NCBI GenBank assembly: GCA_017466685.1
Contig: JAFTTS010000110.1
Location: 1 to 32,055, forward strand
Origin: Clostridia bacterium
Lineage (GTDB): Bacteria > Bacillota > Clostridia > Oscillospirales > CAG-272
Reading direction: 5' to 3'
Length of the DNA: 32,055 bases
Positions within the stretch are counted from its first letter, which is position 1, and every line of letters starts with the position of its first letter. The notes under the pieces were generated by a model. That model ran no database searches and was not told where the DNA came from. It saw nothing but the letters and a program-made list of their open reading frames with translations. Made by a program: the position numbers and the translations under genes. Below, piece after piece: positions 17,354-24,922 of the stretch.

Positions 17354-17400
17354 TGCACCGTAGGTTTTGTCGCAAAATCGCCTTCGGTGCATATTATTTT
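17354..17400 (+). terminator. Probable terminator after mntP
   Basis: TGCACCG (17354-17360) pairs with CGGTGCA (17385-17391), with inner AGG/CCT and TTTTG/CAAAA pairing, making a long hairpin followed by TATTATTTT. Confidence 0.6.
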
Positions 17401-17461
17401 GCATAAATTATCTCATACTAAACTTATCTTTGACTAATTTACCAAAAATCGTATATGGGGG

Positions 17462-17490
17462 TTGATTTGTGATATAAAATATGGTATAAT
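17462..17490 (+). promoter_or_regulatory. SigA-type promoter for fakB-fakA
   Basis: TTGATT (17462-17467), a 17-base spacer and a perfect TATAAT (17485-17490) lie 64 bases before the fakB start. Confidence 0.8.
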
Positions 17491-17554
17491 GTATATATCT
17501 TATAATAAGCGTATTATGGGTTTCCGGCAGTACGCATTAAGAAAGGATAACAAT

Positions 17555-18442
17555 ATGCAGGATTACGTTTTAAGCTGTTGTTCAACAGTTGATATTTCTC
17601 ATGAGCATCTTGTTGCTCGCAATATTTCTTACATTTGCTTCCACTTTTTCATGGACGGAGTTGAGTACATTGATGACCTCGGTCGCTCCATGCCGTTCAA
17701 TGAATTTTACGCCGCTATGGTAAACGGTGCTGACACAAAAACATCTCAGATCAGCGTTGGTGAATATACAAAATATTTTGAAAAATTCCTCGAGCAGGGT
17801 AAGGACATTCTTCACATCTCCCTTTCCTCCGGTCTCTCCGGCTCGATCCAGTCCGCAAGAAACGCGGCAAAGGCTTGTGCACAGAAGTATCCCGAGCGTA
17901 AGATCAGAATCGTAGACTCCCTTGCTGCGGCATCGGGTTACGGTCTTTTAATGGATAAGGCTGCGGACCTTCGCGATGAAGGAATGGGACTTGATGAGCT
18001 CGGCGACTGGGTTGAAGCCAACCGCCTGAAGATGCATCACTGGTTCTTCTCCTCCGACCTTACCTTCTTCGTCAAGGGCGGACGCGTTTCAAAAACCGCA
18101 GGCGCGATCGGCGGCATTCTCGGCATCTGCCCTCTGCTTAATGTTGACGTTAACGGAAAGCTTGTTCCGCGCGAAAAGGTACGTCCCAAGAAGCGCGTTA
18201 TCAACCGTATAGTTGAAATGATAAAGCAGTATGCCGATGACAGACTTGATTACAGCGGAAAATGCTATATCTGTCATTCTGCCTGCCCTGAGGACGCACA
18301 GGCTGTTGCAGACCTCGTTAAAGCATCCTTCCCGAAGCTTGACGGCGATGTTCTTATAAACAGCATCGGAACAACCATCGGAAGCCACACAGGCCCCGGC
18401 ACAGTTGCTCTCTTCTTCTGGGGAGACGAACGCAACAACTGA
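17555..18442 (+). CDS. fakB: DegV family fatty-acid-binding protein (FakB-type)
   Basis: This 295-residue DegV protein binds a free fatty acid and presents it to the kinase FakA, which phosphorylates it for phospholipid synthesis. Family signatures are ILHISLSSGLSGSIQSA (fatty-acid carboxylate contact region), KIRIVDSLAAASGYG, FFVKGGRVSK and a C-terminal SIGTTIGSHTGPG. Length is typical (about 280-295). The ATG at 17555 follows AAAGGATAA. An in-frame extension to 17462 would start inside the promoter and is rejected. The fakA gene follows 62 bases downstream, which supports the FakB role over an unrelated DegV function. Confidence 0.88.
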   Translation: MQDYVLSCCSTVDISHEHLVARNISYICFHFFMDGVEYIDDLGRSMPFNEFYAAMVNGADTKTSQISVGEYTKYFEKFLEQGKDILHISLSSGLSGSIQSARNAAKACAQKYPERKIRIVDSLAAASGYGLLMDKAADLRDEGMGLDELGDWVEANRLKMHHWFFSSDLTFFVKGGRVSKTAGAIGGILGICPLLNVDVNGKLVPREKVRPKKRVINRIVEMIKQYADDRLDYSGKCYICHSACPEDAQAVADLVKASFPKLDGDVLINSIGTTIGSHTGPGTVALFFWGDERNN

Positions 18443-18504
18443 TTATCGATCTAATATAAAGAGGATAAGTCCGGAAATCAATTTTTCCCGACAGGTTTTT
18501 ATTT

Positions 18505-20205
18505 ATGGTTAATGAAATCAAGGACGAGCTGAATAACGCCGTACAGACCGAGGCATCTGCCGACAAATATATCGATGGCAAGATGTTCGCAAATATGGTC
18601 AGAGGCGGCGCGGCACAGCTTCGTGCAAATGCCGAGGAGGTCAACAACCTCAATGTGTTCCCTGTTCCCGACGGCGACACCGGCGATAATATGAGCATGA
18701 CCATCGAGAGCGGAGCTGCCGCAATTGCAGGGGTTGATAACGGCGACCTCGCGTTTGTTTCGGCAAAGTTCTCCCAGGGTATGCTGCTTGGTGCAAGAGG
18801 TAACTCCGGCGTTATTTTGTCGCAGTTCTTCGACGGTATCTCAAAGGGCTTTGAGGGACGCACCTCTGCCGACTGTGAAACCTTCGCCGCAGCACTTAAA
18901 AACGGCGTTAAACAGGCATACGCTTCGGTCATGAAGCCCACAGAAGGTACAATTCTCACAGTTGCACGCGAATCGGTTGAATACGCCGCATCACGTGTCA
19001 ATGAAAACAGCACATTTACAGAAATTTTCTCCGATCTCATGAAAGAGATGTACGCTTCCCTCGAACGTACGCCTGAGCTGCTTGAACAGCTTAAAGAGGC
19101 AGGCGTTGTCGATAGCGGCGGAGCAGGATTATATTATATCATTCAGGGATGTTCCAAGGTTCTGCTCGGCGAGGAGATCGCCATGGACTTTGAGCTTCCC
19201 GCTCCCAAAACAGCAACAATAGATTTCTCCTCGTTCGGTCCCGACAGCGAAATGACTTACGGTTACTGCACCGAGCTTCTGCTTCAGCTTCAGAATTCCA
19301 AATGTGACGTTGAAGCGTTCGACGAGAATATCGTAAAGGATTTCCTCGGTACGATCGGTGATTCTATTGTCGCCTTTAAAACAGGTAGTATTATCAAGAT
19401 TCACGTTCACACCAAAACCCCCGAACGTGTACTTGAATTTTGTCGTCAGTACGGCGAATTTCTGACTGTTAAAATCGAAAACATGAGCGTTCAGCATTCG
19501 AGCCTTTCCGACGAGCATTCCACAAAGAAGCCGCGTAAAGCTAAAGACTTCGGAACGGTCGCAGTCGCATCCGGTGACGGAATTGAATCGCTTTTCCGTG
19601 AGCTCGGCGTTGACTATGTGGTTCACGGCGGTCAGACGCAGAATCCCTCCGCGAAGGATTTCCTTGAGGCATTCGAGGAGGTCGGCGCGGCACATATCTT
19701 TGTTTTCCCCAATAACGGAAACATTGTTATGGCGGCAAAACAGGCGGCCCAGCTTTACGAAAACGGTGAAATACACGTTATCGAAAGTAAGGACCTCGGC
19801 ATGGGATATGCGGCAATTTCCGCGATGAACTTCCAGTCCGGTGATCCCGAGCAGATCGAAGAAACCTTCCGTGAAGCAATGGCTATGGTTTCAACGGGAT
19901 ATATCTCCCCTGCAATACGTGATGCAGAGCTTGACGGTGTACACATCGAGTCGGGCGATTTCATCGGCTTTGTTGGCAAGGAGATGAAGGTTTCCTGCAA
20001 GAATATGCTTGAAGCGGCGTGTGAGCTGCTCGCAAAGATGTTAAACGAGGATACTTACCTTGTTACAGCCTTCATCGGAAAAGACGCAGCGGATGATGAC
20101 GCATCGGCAATTGAAGAATGGCTTGCCGAAAATTATCCGGATGTTGAGTTTTACACCTCGGACGGCGGTCAGGATGTATATCCGTTCATATTTGTTGTTG
20201 AATAA
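18505..20205 (+). CDS. fakA: Fatty acid kinase catalytic subunit FakA (DAK2/YloV type)
   Basis: This 566-residue kinase phosphorylates fatty acids held by FakB, allowing exogenous or recycled acyl chains to enter membrane lipids. The N-terminal DhaL-like ATP domain (about 20-205) has FPVPDGDTGDNM, with D56, D58 and D61 as Mg ligands, and GARGNSGVILSQFF. The middle domain carries IKIHVHT near residue 299, the conserved His pair of the family. A C-terminal domain (about 345-566) completes the standard YloV architecture. The length fits (about 550 residues). The ribosome site is weak (ACAGG about 10 bases before ATG), so translation may depend partly on the fakB transcript. A strong terminator follows. 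Confidence 0.93.
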   Translation: MVNEIKDELNNAVQTEASADKYIDGKMFANMVRGGAAQLRANAEEVNNLNVFPVPDGDTGDNMSMTIESGAAAIAGVDNGDLAFVSAKFSQGMLLGARGNSGVILSQFFDGISKGFEGRTSADCETFAAALKNGVKQAYASVMKPTEGTILTVARESVEYAASRVNENSTFTEIFSDLMKEMYASLERTPELLEQLKEAGVVDSGGAGLYYIIQGCSKVLLGEEIAMDFELPAPKTATIDFSSFGPDSEMTYGYCTELLLQLQNSKCDVEAFDENIVKDFLGTIGDSIVAFKTGSIIKIHVHTKTPERVLEFCRQYGEFLTVKIENMSVQHSSLSDEHSTKKPRKAKDFGTVAVASGDGIESLFRELGVDYVVHGGQTQNPSAKDFLEAFEEVGAAHIFVFPNNGNIVMAAKQAAQLYENGEIHVIESKDLGMGYAAISAMNFQSGDPEQIEETFREAMAMVSTGYISPAIRDAELDGVHIESGDFIGFVGKEMKVSCKNMLEAACELLAKMLNEDTYLVTAFIGKDAADDDASAIEEWLAENYPDVEFYTSDGGQDVYPFIFVVE

Positions 20206-20213
20206 TATAATAA

Positions 20214-20261
20214 TTCGGTACTTTGAATATTTTTTCAGAGTGCCGAACTTTTTTGTTTTTT
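20214..20261 (+). terminator. Strong terminator after fakA
   Basis: A 13-bp stem (20214-20226 with 20235-20247, two wobbles) and 8-base loop are followed by CTTTTTTGTTTTTT. Confidence 0.9.
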
Positions 20262-20310
20262 GTGCGTCAAATAGGCAGAAAAGTATTTTAATACCCAAAG
20301 GAGTATAATT

Positions 20311-21543
20311 ATGAAACGTCTTGCTTCCCTGCTTATTCTATCGTCGCTTATATTCACCTCATGCACTTCGTCAGGTAGTGCCGCAAATCTTTCCGCGGGA
20401 ATCACACCGCAAAATGACGTCACAACTGCCGAGATCGGTGATTACGGTAACGAGCTTACCGATTTCGGAGTAAATCTCTTTTCTGAAAGCTTCACCGAAG
20501 AAACGAATACACTCATCTCGCCTCTGTCTATCCTCTACGCCCTTGCAATGACCGCAAACGGAGCTGAGGGTGACACACTCGCACAGATGGAGGAAATGTT
20601 CGGCATCGACACAGAAACGCTTAATGCCTGCATAAAAGCCTACTCCAACTCACTCCCGAAAAGTGAAAAATACAAGTTAAATCTCGCGAACTCGATCTGG
20701 TTTACCGATGCCGAAAGATTCAATGTGAACGAGAACTTCCTCCAGACCAACGCTGACTATTTCGGAGCAGATATTTTCAAAGCACCGTTCGATTCCGGAA
20801 CGAAAAACGACATCAATAACTGGGTTAAAGAAAAGACCGACGGCATGATACCCAAAATCCTCGATAAAATCCCACCAAACGCGGTAATGTTCCTCGTCAA
20901 CGCCCTTGCATTTGAAGCGGAATGGCTGGATATATATGAAAAGGATCAGGTACACGATACTATTTTCACAACCGAATCGGGCGATGAACGTACCGTCGAA
21001 ATGATGTATTCCGATGAGGGCGTTTACCTTGAGGATGAATATGCAACAGGCTTTATAAAATATTACAGCGACCGTAAGTACGCCTTCGCAGCACTTCTCC
21101 CGAATGAGGGCACAACCGTCTCCGATTATATCTCCACACTTACCGGTGAAACACTGCGCAATACTCTCATAAATTCCACCAATACCACCGTCAACGCAGG
21201 ACTTCCGAAGTTCGAGTTTGAATTTGACACAGAGCTTTCCGCAGTTTTATCAAGTATGGGTATGAGCGATGCATTCGATGAGTTTAATGCGGATTTTTCG
21301 GGACTCGGCACTTCAACCAGAGGCAACATTTTCGTAAGCAGTGTACTGCATAAAACATATATTTCCGTCGGTGAGAAAGGAACAAAGGCAGGTGCTGCAA
21401 CCGTTGTTGTAATGGAAGATTGTATGTCTGCAGAACCGCTTAACCGCAAAAACGTTATCCTTGACCGTCCGTTTGTATTTATGTTAATCGACACCGAAAC
21501 CATGCTGCCGTTCTTTATCGGCTCTGTAATGGACATTGAATGA
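20311..21543 (+). CDS. Lipoprotein serpin (serine protease inhibitor family)
   Basis: This 410-residue protein has a lipobox signal (IFTSC, lipidated C18) followed by a full serpin domain. Serpins trap proteases through a reactive loop that inserts into a beta-sheet after cleavage. Family landmarks are NTLISPLSILYALAM, LANSIWF, INNWVKEKTDGMIPKIL, FLVNALAF, and near the C-terminus DRPFVFMLIDTETMLPFFIG. The hinge EKGTKAGAATVVVM has the small residues needed for loop insertion, so it is probably an active inhibitor. Counting from the hinge puts P1 at C371 and P1' at M372, give or take one residue. It starts at ATG after AAAGGAG and is followed 24 bases later by another lipoprotein gene. Only a weak promoter candidate is visible upstream (TTGTGC, 18-base spacer, TATTTT). 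Confidence 0.92.
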   Translation: MKRLASLLILSSLIFTSCTSSGSAANLSAGITPQNDVTTAEIGDYGNELTDFGVNLFSESFTEETNTLISPLSILYALAMTANGAEGDTLAQMEEMFGIDTETLNACIKAYSNSLPKSEKYKLNLANSIWFTDAERFNVNENFLQTNADYFGADIFKAPFDSGTKNDINNWVKEKTDGMIPKILDKIPPNAVMFLVNALAFEAEWLDIYEKDQVHDTIFTTESGDERTVEMMYSDEGVYLEDEYATGFIKYYSDRKYAFAALLPNEGTTVSDYISTLTGETLRNTLINSTNTTVNAGLPKFEFEFDTELSAVLSSMGMSDAFDEFNADFSGLGTSTRGNIFVSSVLHKTYISVGEKGTKAGAATVVVMEDCMSAEPLNRKNVILDRPFVFMLIDTETMLPFFIGSVMDIE

Positions 21544-21567
21544 TAACACCCAAGCGAGGTAACATCC

Positions 21568-23034
21568 ATGAAAAAATTACTTCTCACAACCTTACTTGCC
21601 CTTTCCCTCCTGTTCACCGCCTGCGCGAACGGCACCGAGCTTCCCGATGACACCGAGCCAAACGGCGATATATACGTTGACGAAAACAAATATATCGAGG
21701 GAATTTATTTAAGCTTTAACGGCAGTCCCATGATAATCATAAACGGTACAGCTCCCTGTTATATGTTTGCAAAGAGCGACGAGGTGAGCTTCGAGGGGCT
21801 CACGGACGGTGACCGTATCAGAATAAAGAATACAATGATACGCGAAACATATCCGGGACAGGTTGACGTATATACGCTCGAAAAAACAGCCGACGGCGAA
21901 TACAGTGACATTGACAAATCGGTCATAGACTCGCTTGAGAGCCTTTCAGATCTCACCGTCGATGAATACGCATCTTCATTTATGCGTGCGATAAATGTTA
22001 TCTCAAACGAAGGCGAACTTGACATAAAGAGCGTGCACGTTCCGATTGAATCGAAGGATGTACGCTGTTATTCGGCGGCATTTGACGAGCGTTATCAGAT
22101 GTATTTTCTGCACGGAAATGAGATGACGCTTCATATAATCGATATGCAGGAGGGTGTCATCGCGCACACGGAAACACTCGATACCGATAACTTGCCAAGC
22201 CAAACGAATTACGGCACAGACAGCGTCACTGTTTTTGATATTGAAATAGAGAACGACATAACTTTTGCGGATTCCGCCTATGAAATAAGCAAGTCCGGCG
22301 ATAGTTTTACAGTAACTCCGAAAAAAACAGAATTATACCCCGTCTGCGGCCCGTATATCTCCTCACCCGACGGCAAATATACAATTTTCAATATAGACGA
22401 AGACGGCGTTGGACACGGCGGAATTGATGTAATAGAAGCCGGCTCAGACATCCCTCACGTTTTCAGGAATGTCGCTTTTGATGCCCATGTCGGCGGTGAA
22501 GTAAACGATATTCAGCACGTTGCCCATTATGAGGCAGTTGGTTTTTTAAACAATACCGCTTTCGTTTATAACATTTACGGCTGGGAGCATCATATCGGCT
22601 TCGGAATATACGATTTTTCCATCGATGAAACGGTATATTTCAAAAGCGGTGATTTCGTTGCACACGACGTATATGACGAAAAGGTAATGGTTGAAGAGCG
22701 TGCACCATACTATGATGTAACCCAGACCAATGCACTGTGGTCAGTCGATGCAGACGGTAACTCTACTCTGCTCGCCACACAGGACGAATCGGAAAGTGTC
22801 TGCAGACTCGATGAATATAACTACTGCTATTTCAGCGATGGAGTTTGGTTTAATTTTAAAACCAACATCGACATAGGCGAAGCCGAAGTAAAACGACTTG
22901 AGATCCGTTCTGCCGATTTCAAGGAGGTGCTCGCCGAGATTGAATATCCGTACGGTGATGTTATGTTTTATCGCGATGAAAATTTGAGAGCGAACGAAAA
23001 CAGTATCACAGTCGTGTTTTTCGACATTAAATAA
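21568..23034 (+). CDS. Lipoprotein of unknown function, possible beta-propeller
   Basis: This 488-residue protein has a lipoprotein signal (LLFTAC, lipidated C19) and is exported to the outer face of the membrane. I do not recognise a family. Residues about 30-110 hold a small beta-rich segment (DRIRIKNTMIRETYPGQVDV) that could be an OB-like fold. From about 150 on there are strand-turn repeats such as SSPDGKYTIFNIDEDG and ALWSVDADGNSTLLA, as in WD40/TolB-like propellers. GAGG precedes the ATG. It lies 24 bases after the serpin gene and shares the terminator at 23031-23080, so the pair is probably one operon. A role alongside the serpin on the surface is inferred from position only. Confidence 0.75.
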   Translation: MKKLLLTTLLALSLLFTACANGTELPDDTEPNGDIYVDENKYIEGIYLSFNGSPMIIINGTAPCYMFAKSDEVSFEGLTDGDRIRIKNTMIRETYPGQVDVYTLEKTADGEYSDIDKSVIDSLESLSDLTVDEYASSFMRAINVISNEGELDIKSVHVPIESKDVRCYSAAFDERYQMYFLHGNEMTLHIIDMQEGVIAHTETLDTDNLPSQTNYGTDSVTVFDIEIENDITFADSAYEISKSGDSFTVTPKKTELYPVCGPYISSPDGKYTIFNIDEDGVGHGGIDVIEAGSDIPHVFRNVAFDAHVGGEVNDIQHVAHYEAVGFLNNTAFVYNIYGWEHHIGFGIYDFSIDETVYFKSGDFVAHDVYDEKVMVEERAPYYDVTQTNALWSVDADGNSTLLATQDESESVCRLDEYNYCYFSDGVWFNFKTNIDIGEAEVKRLEIRSADFKEVLAEIEYPYGDVMFYRDENLRANENSITVVFFDIK

Positions 23035-23080
23035 AAAAATCAGGTGAGCGCACGAAAAATGCTCACCTGTTTGTTTTGTT
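23031..23080. terminator. Bidirectional terminator between convergent genes
   Basis: CAGGTGAGC (23041-23049) and GCTCACCTG (23061-23069) form a perfect 9-bp stem. An A-run (23033-23039) and a T-rich run (23070-23080) allow use from both sides, by the lipoprotein gene and the minus-strand gene ending at 23095. Confidence 0.85.
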
Positions 23081-23094
23081 AAAAATTATAGATC

Positions 23095-23508
23095 TCAGAA
23101 CTGCTGCGGCGGATAATTATTCTGCTGCTGATAGTTCTGCTGGGGATTCTGCTGGAAATTATTCTGCTGCTGATAGTTCTGCTGATAGTTCTGCTGCTGG
23201 TATCCCTGAGGGGGATAATTCTGCTGCTGATATCCCTGAGGAGGAAGATTCTGCGGTTGATAACCCTGAGGAGGATATCCATACATCATGTTGTTGACAG
23301 GCTGAACACGGTAATCCGCTTCATCACTGCAAAGAAGAAGTATGCCGCCAATCATGTTACAGAAAAGAAGAACACACACACAAATACCTGTGGAGGGTTT
23401 TCTTGTGCTCATCTGCGAAAGCGCTATGCCGCCGAAAATGAGAGGAAGGATCGTCCAGAATCCCACGACCATACCGATAATGATAAAGACCTTTGCTGCT
23501 GTTTTCAT
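23095..23508 (-). CDS. Small membrane protein with Gln/Asn/Tyr-rich prion-like tail
   Basis: This 137-residue protein has two membrane segments (about 5-30, VFIIIGMVVGFWTILPLIFG; and 42-60, ICVCVLLFCNMIGGILLLC). A tail of about 65 residues follows, made almost only of Q, N, Y, P, G and F, with repeats of the PPQGYQQQNY type. The start at 23508 has AAGGAG in front; an upstream in-frame ATG at 23556 lacks one. The membrane part resembles small clostridial two-helix proteins of unknown role. The tail should be disordered. It converges on the lipoprotein gene and shares its terminator. Function is unknown. Confidence 0.75.
   Translation of the reverse strand: MKTAAKVFIIIGMVVGFWTILPLIFGGIALSQMSTRKPSTGICVCVLLFCNMIGGILLLCSDEADYRVQPVNNMMYGYPPQGYQPQNLPPQGYQQQNYPPQGYQQQNYQQNYQQQNNFQQNPQQNYQQQNNYPPQQF
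23098..23280 (-). repeat. Low-complexity coding repeat (PQGYQQQN type)
   Basis: Short imperfect units built from CTGCTGATAGTTCTG and CTGAGGGGGATAATT-like blocks encode the Gln/Asn-rich tail. Units vary in length, there are no unique spacers between them, and the reading frame is kept. Confidence 0.85.
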
Positions 23509-23648
23509 TTTATTGCTCCTTACTTTAAAAGAAAAATTTAAGTACTGACACAGCACCCTATGGTAATTGTATCACATTACCTTGCAAAAGTCAATAACAT
23601 TTCAAAAAAAACATCACCAATTGTCATATTTTCTGATACGATTGATAC

Positions 23649-23677
23649 TTGACTGATGAATAATGTTGTGTTATAAT
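23649..23677 (+). promoter_or_regulatory. SigA-type promoter for the propeller gene
   Basis: TTGACT (23649-23654), a 17-base spacer and a perfect TATAAT (23672-23677) lie 50 bases before the start at 23728. Confidence 0.8.
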
Positions 23678-23727
23678 TTTATCAACTCATAAATATGAGG
23701 ATTGAAAAAGATAGGAGAAGAACGAAT

Positions 23728-24861
23728 ATGAATTTCTTTAATAACTACAAAATCATCATCGAAAGCGAAGGAACCACCCCTTTCCGCAGGGATAAAGACA
23801 TCGCTCAAGACGGTACGACACCGATGTACCGTGACAAGGACGGCAAGCTCTGGGCAATGAGCGGTCACTCTCATCTCGGACATATCGGTATGTTCTGCGG
23901 CACGAGCCTTGATGACCTCGAGGAGCTTTATGCCGTAAACACAAACTTCTGCGTCGGACACGCGGACTATTCTTTTTCGGGCATACGTTACCCTGAAGGA
24001 ATCAAACCGCGAGGAAGCATTTGGCCGTTCGGTCTTTACATCTGCCCGAATACACACCGTTTCTTCTGCTTCTTCCATAACGAAACCGGCTGGAACGGTA
24101 AAGGCACAGGTTACGATGCGTTCAGCTTTATAGGACAAGGCGAAATTCCAAGATGCGATTCCGATTTCCGCCATATAGGCCTCATGCACTCGGACGATGA
24201 AGGCAAAAACTGGACATTTGACCGCTGGGTTCTCACAGGCAACGATGTTTGCATCAGCGAAAAGTTCAATCCCGACGGAGAGAATATTATCGGGCAGAAG
24301 CTTGACAACTTGATGCTCGGAAGCGGTGATTTTTCCCTCTTTGTCAACCCAAACGACGATTATATTTACATACTTTACAACATCGTAAGCGTTAATATGC
24401 TTGAAGAAAAGTGGAACCGCTGTGACACATATATCGCACGTACACGTAAGCGTGATGACGGTGTTATGGGAGATTTCGTCAAGTATTATGAGGGTAGCTT
24501 TTCGGAAGCAGGCAATCTCGGACGCGAAAGTGTCATTATCCCGAATTCATGGCACACACGAGTGGTATGGCTTGAAAAACATAAAAAGTACCTTGTTTCA
24601 TACCGCGCCATGTTTGACGATGACACTTGGGGTGGAGAATTGACAACAAAATTCCGCGTCAGCGATGATATGACAAATTGGAGTGAGCCTATCACAGCGA
24701 TGTATAACGGCAAGGTTTATGGAAACCACTATTCCGCAATAGCTCCAAACGGTGATAACTCTGCCGCAGCAGTCATAGCAGATGATGATTTTTCAATCCT
24801 CTCAAATCATAACGCAACCAACGTAACACGTTATTTTGCACATCTTGAAAAAATCAAATAA
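23728..24861 (+). CDS. Predicted beta-propeller, glycosidase/sialidase-like, unknown substrate
   Basis: This 377-residue protein has no signal peptide or membrane segment, so it is probably cytoplasmic. Repeated strand patterns such as DGTTPMYRDKDGKLWAMSG, IGLMHSDDEGKNWTFDRW and FRVSDDMTNWSEPI resemble the Asp-box-like blades (S-x-D-x-G-x-x-W) of sialidase and GH43/GH32-type propellers. The motif SDDEGKNW is a good Asp-box match. I cannot point to a full catalytic set, so an enzyme is likely but not shown. The ATG at 23728 has AGGAG 11 bases before it; the in-frame ATG at 23695 has none. The gene is monocistronic, with its own promoter and terminator. It could process sugars delivered by neighbouring glycan systems, but that is conjecture. 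Confidence 0.6.
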   Translation: MNFFNNYKIIIESEGTTPFRRDKDIAQDGTTPMYRDKDGKLWAMSGHSHLGHIGMFCGTSLDDLEELYAVNTNFCVGHADYSFSGIRYPEGIKPRGSIWPFGLYICPNTHRFFCFFHNETGWNGKGTGYDAFSFIGQGEIPRCDSDFRHIGLMHSDDEGKNWTFDRWVLTGNDVCISEKFNPDGENIIGQKLDNLMLGSGDFSLFVNPNDDYIYILYNIVSVNMLEEKWNRCDTYIARTRKRDDGVMGDFVKYYEGSFSEAGNLGRESVIIPNSWHTRVVWLEKHKKYLVSYRAMFDDDTWGGELTTKFRVSDDMTNWSEPITAMYNGKVYGNHYSAIAPNGDNSAAAVIADDDFSILSNHNATNVTRYFAHLEKIK

Positions 24862-24864
24862 CAA

Positions 24865-24905
24865 CAAAAATCTACCGCCTCACTCAAAATGAAGCGGTAG
24901 TTTTT
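24865..24905. terminator. Bidirectional terminator between the propeller gene and glnA
   Basis: CTACCGC (24872-24878) and GCGGTAG (24894-24900) form the stem, with inner TCA/TGA pairing. A-rich bases lie to the left and TTTTT (24901-24905) to the right, so both convergent genes can use it. Confidence 0.8.
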
Positions 24906-24922
24906 ATATGCTGACTATTCAA

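Noticed and set aside
23098..23280. Possible CRISPR or tandem regulatory array
   Set aside because: Units are short, uneven and keep the reading frame of the tail; there are no unique spacers of constant length.
23076..23297. Plus-strand frame rich in Ser/Ala/Asp (SAADSS repeats)
   Set aside because: It is the other strand of the Gln/Asn-rich coding repeat; repetitive composition is a by-product and there is no ribosome site.
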